Assembly: GCF_963678635.1 (NCBI RefSeq)
Contig: NC_087070.1
Span: forward strand, 43,010,988-43,074,987
DNA: 64,000 bases
Direction: 5' to 3'
Source of the DNA: Symsagittifera roscoffensis
Taxonomy: Eukaryota; Xenacoelomorpha; Acoela; Convolutidae
Shown here: in pieces, positions 39,701 through 51,700 of the stretch
Numbering within the stretch: position 1 is the first letter of the stretch
Layout: every line of letters begins with the position of its first letter
The notes under the pieces: generated by a model
The model's database searches: none
What the model saw: only the letters and a program-made list of their open reading frames with translations
Told to the model about the DNA's origin: nothing
Made by a program: the position numbers and the translations under genes

Positions 39701-42700
39701 CAAATGTATAGAAACTGATTTTCAGGTTTTCCGCTCAAAGCTCAAAAACGCGTAACGAATATTTCTCTCATCGATTACGGTAAATATTGTATAAATAAAC
39801 TCGCAGGGATTGTTGCTGTCTGAAAAGTATAGTTGCATAAAAAAGTATCCGACTTTTGAAGCTTCGACAAAAAATTGGTTGCAAAAACTGCATCACCCCT
39901 TGAAGTGATGAAATCGAGCAAATATTTTTCGCCAGACCAGATTTCTTAATTAGCGGGGGTAAAAAACTGAATTAAGGTACGGTGGTATCAGTGGTGATAG
40001 ATTACTGCGGTAAAGACTCAGAGAACGGTGATTTATGATATTCCGTGGGCAAAAAAATCGTCCTATCAAATTTCAATAACTCATTTGTTCAATGTTTTCA
40101 GTTTTTGACTGAGAGTTTTTTGTAAGACGGCAGATAAATGTTGTCGTCAGTTTTTGTCCTCCAAAAACCCGGAATCTGATTTTTAATTATGTGCTGTGCT
40201 ATAGTTATGTAGCCTGGTTTTTTCAATATCAGTTCTAATACGGCACTTGCAATTTGGCTCACAACATAAATAATAGATAGAATTTTTGCTTTTCGAAATC
40301 TGCCTGGATCTGTATCTGTCTAAGAGGCAGCACAACAGAGCCGAAATAAAAAAAGAGTGCCGAAATTTAAAAAGTGTTCAACATTGCTTGCTGAAAATTG
40401 ATGATTTTTGGCACTGATTACACCGAAGACTTTAGTCAAGGTGTTATGGTATCGTGTAACGGGTTTTTTTTTAATGTTGTCTGTTGTCAAGTGTCGACAG
40501 ATAACGTCCACAGTTATCAATTATCATGTGGGCTGGACTATATCGCGCTATGTCACGTGATTGCGTATGTTTGTTTCTTTATTTGTTCATCTTTATTTAT
40601 TTAATTATCTGTTCTTCTATTTATTTAATTATGTTTAGTTTGCTTATATTTATTTATAATTTATGTATGTACATATTTATTTTTGTTTATTTTTATCACG
40701 TGTTTTGTTTATTTATTTAATTATTCTTTCTTTCATTTAGTTTTGCTTTTATTATTTCTGCGTGTGTTTTTATTTAATTTATTTATTTTCATTTATTTAT
40801 ATTATGGGTCTGTTTGTTTGGTTATTTGTTCATATATATTTTTTCATGTCTATTTAATTATTTGTACATTTCACTTTTGCTTTTATTTATTTATTTATTT
40901 ATTTATTTATGTATTGATTTATTTTTTTATTGCTTATTTATTTATCAGGTGTGTTTTGTTTATTTGTTGATATTTATTTCTATATTTATTTAATTATTCT
41001 TTCTTTCATTTAGTTTTGCTTTTATTATTTATGTATGTGTATTTATTTCATTTATTTATTTTCATTTATTCATATTATGGGTCTGTTTGTTTGATTATTT
41101 GTTCATATATATTTTTTCATGTCTATTTAATTATTTGTACATTTCACTTTTGCTTTTATTTATTTATATATTTATTTATTTATGTATTCATTGTTTGTCA
41201 ATATAGCAAAAATTTGACGTATACATGTGTTAGTACGATTTTTAGCTCTCGAACTTTTAGTGTTAGTACGATTTTTAGCTCTCGAACTGTTATTTCATGA
41301 TCTTTGCCAATATAGCAAAATTTTGGTGTATACATGTGTTCGTACGATTTTTAGCTCACGAACTGTTATTTCAGGCTCTTTGTCAATATAGTAAAATTTT
41401 GGTGTATACATGTGTTAGTACGATTTTTAGTTCTAGAAGTGTTATTTTATGATATTCGTTGATATATCAAAAATTTAACCTATACATGTGTTAGTACGAT
41501 TTTTAGTTCTAGAACTGTTATTTCAGGCTCTTTCTCGATATAGCAAAATTTTGGTGTATACATGTATTAGTACGATTTTTAGTTCTAGAACTGTTATTCT
41601 TCAATTATTAGTTGTTCAAGTTGTTTGGTTTTTGCTTCAGTTTCTATGCCTTCGGTGTATTGCGCGTAGCGCCTATGTTGAACAATAATATTATTTTCGG
41701 CACAGTTGTACTTCGGCATTATTGAACGCCCTCGGTCTTATACAAAATTTGCTCCCTCTCGTCTCTTCGCAAGAATAAATTGAAACGGCTCAATTTGGAA
41801 TTATTTGAGTTAATTTGAAACATTCTGTTTTATTTCTTTCAGTTTTTAATTATTTTGGTTGCTATGTGTTTGATGCAATCTGATTGGTTGATAGTTTTGA
41901 GGTTGTACTTAGCGGTCAAAGGAGTTCAATTGAGTTTTGAACGTTTGGGTGGCGTCCCTAATGCTGGAGCGACCGAATGTTTCCAGGCCATTAGTGTTAA
42001 TATTGCCCGATTAGACAATAAGCAAATGAATGAAAATAATGCCGGATCAAAGGCGGTTTGGAACAAATTTAATATTTTAGAATACCGATTAACGAAAATG
42101 AAAAAAAAAACTAAATTTATTATATCTCCACTTATTATATCTGCATCTATTTTACTTATTATTTTAACATTTTCTGTTAATATTGACTTCGATTTTGCAA
42201 GAAAGACATTTAGCCAATAGGATTCCTTAGCGATTTTGATTGGCTGAAATTTATCCAGCATTCGGTCCCTCCAGCATGAGAACCCTCCCCGAAATTTTTG
42301 TTTTCTGTTTTCATATTTCGAGAATACATTTTGGACGGAATAATCAAAACACCACCCAATTATAGCAATAATTTTTATGATACAATTTGTTGACGTCCCT
42401 CGTGATGGAGGGATCAAATATTGGGAATGAAATTATTTTCTCTTATTTTCTGCCAATCAGGGTTAAGTATTCAAAAGTTTCAAAAAAATCTCGAAAATCC
42501 CAAAGTAAGCAAATAAAGTTAATGCTCACTGATTGTAAAATTTCCAGATTGTAGATACATGGGTTTTCAAGCATTGTCAGATCAAAGAAACATTTGACAA
42601 AAAATAAATTTTTCACAAATACCGATAAAAGAAAGCTTGAAAACAAAACAGCAAATTTTTTGAATCTGTACGGACTGTGCATGCTTTATTTCATTTTCTG

Positions 42701-45700
42701 CTAGTTTTTACCTCGTTTCATTGCAAAGAGCATTCAGCGAATAGAGATTTCGACTGATTTTGATTGTTTGAAAATTTTCCATTAAAAAATTTGGTCACCT
42801 CATCATGAGAATAGCCCCCCCTCCTACACTTTTGTCTAACTTTTTTTTGCATCACATCGTATTACAGTCTCCAACAAACAAGCGGTAGATTGCTTTACTT
42901 CGTCAATTGGGTTCAAACCGAATTAGGGTAATTTTTTATTGGCTCATTTTTGCGTAATTCATTGAAGATTTCACACTTAATTTTGAAATTGAGTGAGCGC
43001 TGGAAATTCAAATTCGAAAGATAACTTGTGATTACGAGTTAATAACTTGTGATTACGTTTGGACTATGTTTGTTCAGACTATGTCTATGACACAGCTGTG
43101 AATGGCCTAGTTGTGAGTTAATAACTATGTTTGTTCAGACTATGACTATGACCCAGTGAATCGTGACCTTGAGTGGACTATAGATGGAGGCGTGGGCAAC
43201 GACACTCTATACTTCTACATCAACAACCAAACAGGCGTCATCTACACGAGTTAGTAAAAATCACTTATAACGAGAGCTGACCGTTGTTTTTCTAGAAGTA
43301 CAGAATGTTCTCGCAATCTAAATTTAATGTTTTACCTAGCAATACCTCACCCCATGCTACTAGCTACTCAAAAATCTCCTCACTTATTGATAAAAGTATT
43401 TAGTGCTTTCCAGGGGGCGGATTTAGGGGGGAGGGGCGGGGGCGGACGCTTTCCTCTTTCAAGGATTCGACCCCCTGCCGACCCAAAGGGCCCACTTTGT
43501 ACTAATTTGAGATATCCATTTTCGGTCGCCAATATTTTTTAACAAATTTTGAGGGGTGAGCGCGCGCCGAAAAAACGCAATTTTTTGGTCAAAATTTTCC
43601 AAAAAAGCCTAAAAACGCCTTTTTGGGGCTGTTTTTTTTCACATTTTGTCAGCGGCGCAGAAATTTTGGCCAAAACAGGGACAAAACAGTGCTTCACGAG
43701 AGCTCGAAAAATCAATTTGGTCGACCTGAAAAACAAAAGGTTCACAAAAATCCCCCCCCCCCCCCCTCGTCGAGAAAACCCTGGATCCGCCCCTGGTCCT
43801 TTCTATAAGAATTCTAATTTCGCTGCATTCTGATTGTTTGAAAAGTCGACCAAATTAATTTACCAACACTCTCCCCCTTCTTGAAACGCGTGCGACATTG
43901 TTAAGTAGATCCTAATTTTGATACAGGTTTAGGGCATTTAGGTATTTTTGGGAGGTGGGGGCGATAATATTTGTAAAAATGTTCCATAGAGAGCCTAAAA
44001 CTGCATTTTCAGCCTATATTTTTAAATCAATTTGCTCGGAAAATCAATTTGATAGATCTGAAAAAAGCCGGTTGGAAAGGAGCCTAAAACTTCACTTTCA
44101 GCCTATGTTTTTTAATCAAAAATTTGCTCGGAAAATCAATTTGATAGATCAGAAAAAAGCCGGTTGGAAAAGAGCCTAAAACTACATTTTCAGTCTAAAC
44201 TTTTAAATCAAAAATTTGCTTGAAAGTCAAATTGATAGATCTGAAAAAAGCCGGTTGGAAAAGAGTCTAAAACTGCATGTTCAGCCTATATTTTCAAATC
44301 AAAAATTTGCTCGGAAAATTTATTTGATAGATCTGAAAAAGGCTGGTTCGAAAAGAGTCTAAAACTGCATTTTCAGCCTATTTTTTTAAAATCAAAAATT
44401 TACTCGGAAAATCAATTTTATAGATCAGAAAAAAGCCGGTTGGAAAGAACCTAAAACTACCTTTTCAGCCTATATTTTTAAATCAAAAATTTGCTCGGAA
44501 AGACAACTTGATAGATCTGAAAAAAACCAGTTGGAAAAGAGCCTAAAACTGCATTTTCAGCCTATCTTTTTAAATCAAAAATTTGCTCGGAAAATCAATT
44601 TGATAGATCTGAAAAAGGCCGGTTGGAAAAAAATCTAAAATTGCAATTTCCGCCTATTTTTTTAATTCAAAAATTTTCTCGGAAAATCAGTTTGATAGAC
44701 CTGAAAAAAAACTGGTTGAAAAAGAGCCTAAAACTGCCTTTTCAGCCTATTTTAATAAATCAAAAATTTTCTCGGAAAATTAATTTGATAGAACTGAAAA
44801 AACCGGTTGGAAAAGAGCCTAAAACTGCATTTTCAGCCTACGTTTTTATATCAAAAATTTGCTCGGAAATTCAATTTGATTGATCTGAAAAAGGCCGGTT
44901 GGAAAAAAGCTTAAAACTGCATTTTCGGCCTATGTTTTAAAATCAAAAATTTTCTCGGAAAATCAATTTGATAGATCTGAAAAAGGCCGGTTGGAAAAAA
45001 ATCTAAAATTACAATTTCAGCCTATTTTTTTAATTCAAAAATTTTCTCGGAAAATCAGTTTGATAGACCTGAAAAAAACCGGTTGAAAAAGAGCCTAAAA
45101 CCGCCTTTTCAGCCTATTTTAATAAATCAAAAATTTTCTCGGAAAATTAATTTGATAGAACTGAAAAAACCGGTTGGAAAAGAGCCTAAAACTACCTTTT
45201 CAGCCTATATTTTTTATTCAAAATTTTGCTCGGAAAGACAACTTGATAGATCTGAAAAAAAACCGGTTGGAAAAGAGCCTAAAACTGCATTTTCAGCCTA
45301 TCTTTTTAAATCAAAAATTTGCTCGGAAAATCAATTTGATAGGTCTGAAAAAGGCCGGTTGGAAAAAAATCTAAAATTGCAATTTCAGCCTATTTTTTTA
45401 ATTCAAAAATTTTATCGGAAAATCAGTTTGATAGACCTGAAAAAAAACGGTTGAAAAAGAGCCTAAAACTGCCTTTTCAGCCTGTTTTAATAAATCAAAA
45501 ATTTTCTCGGAAAATTAATTTGATAGAACTGAAAAAACCGGTTGGAAAAGAGCCTAAAACTGCATTTTCAGCCTACGTTTTTATATCAAAAATTTGCTCG
45601 GAAATTCAATTTGATTGATCTGAAAAAGGCCGGTTGGAAAAAAGCTTAAAACTGCATTTTCGGCCTATGTTTTAAAATCAAAAGTTTGCTCGGAAAATCA

Positions 45701-48700
45701 ATTTGATAGATCAGAAAAAAGCCGGTTGGAAAGAGCCTAAAACTACTTTTTCAGCCTATATTTTTTATTCAAAATTTTGCTCGGAAAGACAATTTGATAG
45801 ATCTGAAAAAAACCGGTTGGAAAAGAGCCTAAAACTGCATTTTCAGCCTATATTTTTTAATCAAAATTTTGCTCGGAAAGACAATTTGATAGATCTGAAA
45901 AAAACCGGTTGGAAAAGAGCCTAAAACTGCATTTTCAGCCTATCTTTTTAAATCAAAAATTTGCTCGGAAAATCAATTTGATAGATCTGAAAAAAGCCGG
46001 TTGGAAAAGAGCCTAAAACTACATTTTCAGTCTAAACTTTTAAATCAAAAATTTGCTTGAAAGTCAAATTGATAGATCTGAAAAAAGCCGGTTGGAAAAG
46101 AGTCTAAAACTGCATGTTCAGTCTATATTTTCAAATCAAAAATTTGCTCGGAAAATTTATTTGATAGATCTGAAAAAGGCCGGTTGGAAAAAAGCTTAAA
46201 ACTGCATTTTCAGCCTATATTTTTAAATCAAAATTTGCTCGGAAAATCAGTTTGATAGATCAGAAAAAAGCCGGTTGGAAATTAAGTCTTCATTCGCAAC
46301 CCTAGACATTCACTGGGTACAATAAATTGATTTCAAAAATTAAATAAAAAATGGAAAAGATAGTTTAAAACTTTTTTTTTGTTTTCAGAGACGAGCGGCG
46401 CTCTTGAGACTAACAACAAAGATAACTACACGCTCTTTGTCCGTGTGAACGACGGAGTGTTCAACCAAACATTCAATGTCAGCATCGAAGTCCTATTCAC
46501 AGCCAATGACCACTCGCCTGTTTTCAACCCAAATCAGTACTCAGTATCACTAATCGACAGCAAGAAAAAAGGTTAGTCCGTTTCGACCCCAAGCTGACCC
46601 TTTGTACTATTTTGAGATTTCCATTTTTGGTGACGGACCCTAAAATTTTTCTCAATTTTCTAAATATAAATTGATTTTGAGGGGGGAGCGCGCGCCAAAA
46701 AAACCACGATCCAAAAAGTGCCTAAAAACGCCAGTAGTTTGCCACGTTCCAAAAAGTGCCTAAAAACGCCAGTAGTTTGCCTGAGGCTCAGAAAATTTGG
46801 TCAAATTAGGGTCTTTGTAGTGATTTGGAAGACCTCAGGAAATCAATTTGGTGGACCTAAAAAAAAGGTCGACAAAATTTTCAAAAGAGAAATTCTTAGA
46901 TCTACGCCTGGTCTTACGTGTTTTTATGGCTTAAAGCGTGATGTTACGAAGTAAGGTATGAAGAACGAATGTGTTCACAGGAGTTAGTTCGTTCACCATG
47001 CAAGAAGTTTCCCTACATTATGACAACCTAAAATTAGTTTTTTAAAACTGAATTTCAATGGTGGGGGTGGGAGGTGAAAAGAGCCCTGTTTCACTCACCA
47101 TCCTGAGTGTGAGGTGATGAATCTGTAGATGCAATAGTGGAAACCTGACAAAGTCCTTCCAAGTGTAAAAACTGTTAAAATACTTAGAATTAAATATTAT
47201 TTTAGGAGAAGTGGTGTTGACTCTGAGCGCCACTGACGCTGACGTGAGGCCGACTCTGACGTACTCTATCCTCGCTGTCGCCACTGGGTCTCCCATATCC
47301 AGCCACACTCAGGCAGACGACCTCTTCATCATCCAGGCCGGATCCAGGGTCCTAGAGGTAGACACATACCGGGGCTATTCTCATGCTCGAAGCCGACGGA
47401 ATGTGCAAAAAAAGCTCAACCAATCAAAGCCCTTCAAACTGTCCGAGTATTTTTTGCTTATTTCTTACTGAGCTCTTTTTTGAATACTGAGCTCTGATTC
47501 GTCGACAAATTTTCGGACAATCATTCCTTCGAGCATGAGGGATTCCTCCGACCCATACGCATGATACCAACACTCATTCTCTGAAAACAATTGAACAACA
47601 ATCCCCCCCCCCCTCCTTAAACAAATTTGGACATGATTATCGATCACTTGGTTAGGTTGCTTCTCGCTTCTTAAATAAAAAAATACTAATATCCCTCACA
47701 GCGCTGATAACAAACTGAAAAACGTGTGAACAATTTCCTTCCAGAACTTCAGAACGAACACAGTGAGCGAACCCTTCGTAAAAATAGTAAATTTAAACTG
47801 CAAATACGAGTTGTAAGTTGACATGCAAAATGCTTTAAAAAATACCGAAAAAAAGTTCAGATCATCAATTTTTATTTTCATTCATGTGCAGGTGCGAGAC
47901 GACATTTCGTACGACAGCACGAGTCCGAATCCATTTGAGTTCTTCGTGGAAGTTTCCGACGGACTTACTACTGACACGGCAACAGTCACTATTACAGTGT
48001 ACAGTTCGACGAACAACCCCTTCTTCCAGTACACATACAATGGAGAAGACAATCTATACGCTTTCACTTACATCACCCAATTCGGTTTGTAACTTAACAG
48101 GTGATGTATAAACCAGCCGAAGTATCAACCAGCCGAAAATACCTAAGGTTATATAATAGTTATGCAACAATTATGTTACAGTTACGAAAGTTATGCAAAT
48201 TTCATTCATATGATGCAACTTTTGGCTGGTTTATATACTCTGCACATTTTCGGTTACAAACTTTGTCGACCTATGCTCTATTCCATAATTTTTGTGTAAC
48301 TTCACGCCACACATCGTTCGTGATGCCAAAAAAGTGTAAAGATATTCGAATACACAAAACCCGATGCGTTCGAACTTTGTACAAATCCAAAAACATATGA
48401 TAATTAACCCTTGTTTCTTAAATGTTGAGAGAAGAAGCGAGCGGCCTGGGTTGACTTCCACTTAGGCTAAAATTACTCATCGTACATTTTCAACGGCATT
48501 TATGCAATCAAGCAATTTAAATTGGTTCTTAAATTTTTGTCAGCGGAATTCCATTTGTATGCTGTTAATTGCTTAGATTAATGTTTTAATTCAGTTTTTT
48601 TTCAGTAAAACGGATAATTTTGAATAAATCTAGACTTTTCTCAAAGTTACCTCCAGAAAAATCAATATTTTCTCCCCCTAAATGGACTTAAAAGTTTCCA

Positions 48701-51700
48701 ATTTGTTCCTTCAAAAAGCGCTGGATCTCAAAATTTAGAAATTGTGGACTACCGTTACCGAAAAAACAAAACAACAAAAACTAAATTTTTTATTATTGTT
48801 TTAAGAAAAATTCCAGGCAATCTTGATATTAGTTTGAGCGAAATTACTAATTGTCCAGCTATTCATAACCATCATGCCATTGACGATTACGTAAAACCTG
48901 CAAAAATTTTCCAAAAAGTTACGTAAGTTGTCGAAAACAAGCCCTCGAAAAATATATCCGAAATTTATGAAGATCTGCCTAAAAAAAATCCCGAAAATGA
49001 CTAAACTCGTATATCAAATTTTCGGAATATTCGAAATTCGCTATACTCCCATTGCCGAAAACAGCTACCTCGGATACCGCAAACAGTCTCAGACATAATT
49101 TTTTCCGATTCAAAATAGGCCAGCTTCACTTACCACCACAAACAGTTGTTTAAAATTGGCACAAAATCTGGAACAAAAAAATTGGGCTATTTCATCCAAA
49201 TTTTTGAATTTTTATCCGAAAACTGAAACGAGTATCAAAAATGTAGAACTTGGCATTGAAATCTCTTCCGAATTGTAGCATTTCACCTAAAGCTACGAGA
49301 AAAGACAGAAAAGCAAGGGAGCAAATAGCGGCCCCGAATTGACCTCTGTAGACCAAAAATGCTAGTCATACAATTCCATAAACTGAGTCAATGAAAAAAG
49401 ACTAATCATATAAATTTCATACGTTTTTCTAAAATGGTGTCATCGATGTCATGGTGTCAAGAATTTTTTCTTGGTTTGGCAAATAAGTCGGTGTATCGTG
49501 TCAAAAAAATGCTAATCATATAACTTTGGTGTATGTACATTGCATGACTAGCACTTTTTTGATGGTGACCCAAAAAAATTCTAATCATATAACTTTGGTG
49601 TATGTACATTGCATGACTAGCACTTTTTTGAAATTGCCCCAAATTTGTTTTTGTTTTTTTTTCTACCGCAATCGAATTTTGTTCTCCAACAAATATTTTC
49701 TATAAAAATTTTTTTGCATGCAATGTTTAATTTTTTTGTTTGCGTGAAGTCCTGGATACTCAAAAATGTTTTTTTTTCTCGTTTCTCGGTTTCACTTTTT
49801 TTAGAAATGATTACAATTCCTATTCTATTTTTCTTGTATGGTATGTTAATGTATGCCTTGATCAATATCTGATAATTTGAAAATTCAAATTTTGAAAATA
49901 ATTATCTTTGAAAGTTTTTGCCAAAATTTAAAAGTCTGATTCTTTCAGTATATTATTTGTAAAAGAAAGTTCTTATACATTTTAGATAGCTTCCAATGCA
50001 ATGTAAATGCGAGTCAATCCAAATTTTGGAGACATTAGTTCTGAGTAAATTATGCTTTCTGTCACTTGTGTTCGGTCACGAACACATGCCGAAAATTTCG
50101 AGATTATTTTTTTTTAAAACCATTTTTTTTTATTTATGAGAAAATGCTACAATTTCCGTTTATGAAAAAAAAAACTAATCATAAATTTTTCACGCAATTT
50201 TCTGTATACATGGAATTGCATGAAAAATGTACGATTAGCATTTTTCCATATATGAAAAAATTATATGCGTAGCATTTTCGGTCAATCCGAGGCATTGAAG
50301 CAATTTTATGCATTGAGAAACGAAAACATTGAAAACTATTGAAAAACTTCATGTTTTAATTGTTATAAACGATAATTCAAGCTTTCTAAATTAATTTTTA
50401 ACTTTTCGACACTGTTGAACAAAAAAAATTCGGCACTGTTGAACAGTTTTTTCATCTTCGGCACTGTTGAACAAATTTTTTTGAACTAAAGTTCCGTGCT
50501 CAAACAATTATTGTCTGTAAAATTGCAGCAAATTAGTAAATTTTTGTTTTTTAAGTCTAGGCTGGTTGTATTCGGGTCTTTTCTGTTATACTGCCCAAAA
50601 TTATTAAAACTTAGAATGAGTTAATTATGTTTGAAATTAAGCTTCGGATTTCCTTCGCATTTGTTTTTTTTTGTCCAATCAGAATGAATCAGTATGTTCC
50701 TATCTTCAATATAACAAAATGATGAATTTTGCTCTCTGGAACAGAAAATATCATAATTTCAATTGAAAGAAGCTAAGTTGATGCTGAAAATTTTTCTTGA
50801 AGCCAGACTTTTTGTTTTTTGGTACGATAGAGTTAACTCTATGAGAAGAAGCAAGGCTGCCTTCAAAGGGGAAGTATTCAAAGAGGAAGCTTACGGTCAA
50901 TAAAAAACGTTCGTGTGTTGTATGTAATATTTCAAAGGAAAAGTCTTGATATTAGTGTAACCGCACCGAGTTTTATGGACAAAAGTTCGTTACAAGTCCG
51001 AAACGATTCAACAGTTTTTTCAAATCCAGCTAAAAAGAATCTGAATTCGGAGAAAGCAGCGTGAAAGTTATGATAAAATATTAGGAGTTGGAAAATTCAG
51101 GCTTGCTTGAAAAAGGTCTTATTCCATAATTACAATCCATTAAAATCGTTTTTTTATGGATTTTAATGATTTTAAGTTTATTAAATATAGTCCACTTTTG
51201 TGCTCTGTAATCGATTGTCTTACATTTTTATTGATAATGACATTTGAAACTCTAGTCAGGGTAGATAATTCATATGCAGTTAGTTAATCGGTGATGTTTT
51301 CACTTTTTATATTCATATGAAATATTTGTGCCAAATATTAGTATGTTGCATAATAAACATTTTCTCCCTAATTATTAAAAGTTTTCTAGCTTTTTTTTGA
51401 ATGCGTGCAAGGGGTAAGCTGTGTTTTATTACATATACTTATAATCAGTAGCGGATGTAGGGAGGGGGCGGGGGGCGGACGCCTTTCTCCCCTTCCTCAG
51501 GGGTTCGACCCCTGCCGACCCAAAAGGTCTCCCTTTGTATTATTTTGAGATATCATTTTTGGCTAACTGACCTTAAATTTGTTCTAAAGGCGCCTTAGGC
51601 GCTAATCTTCGCTAATTTTGAGGGGGGAGCGCGCGCCGAAAAAACGCGATTTTTTGGTCGAAATTTTCAAAAAAAGTGCCTAAAAACGCCTTTTTTGGCT

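Noticed and set aside
40526-41300. Several Phe/Leu/Tyr-rich hydrophobic open frames resembling membrane proteins
   Set aside because: They are direct translations of TTTA low-complexity DNA.
41855-42417. Possible genes on both strands (121 and 163 codons)
   Set aside because: They overlap an inverted-repeat element and show no domain, signal peptide or splice partner.
43623-45924. Open frames up to 123 codons (e.g. 45083-45454) with a repeated Lys/Leu/Phe-rich sequence
   Set aside because: They follow from a ~92-93-bp satellite unit whose length is close to a multiple of three. Frames drift between units, and no start or context supports a gene.
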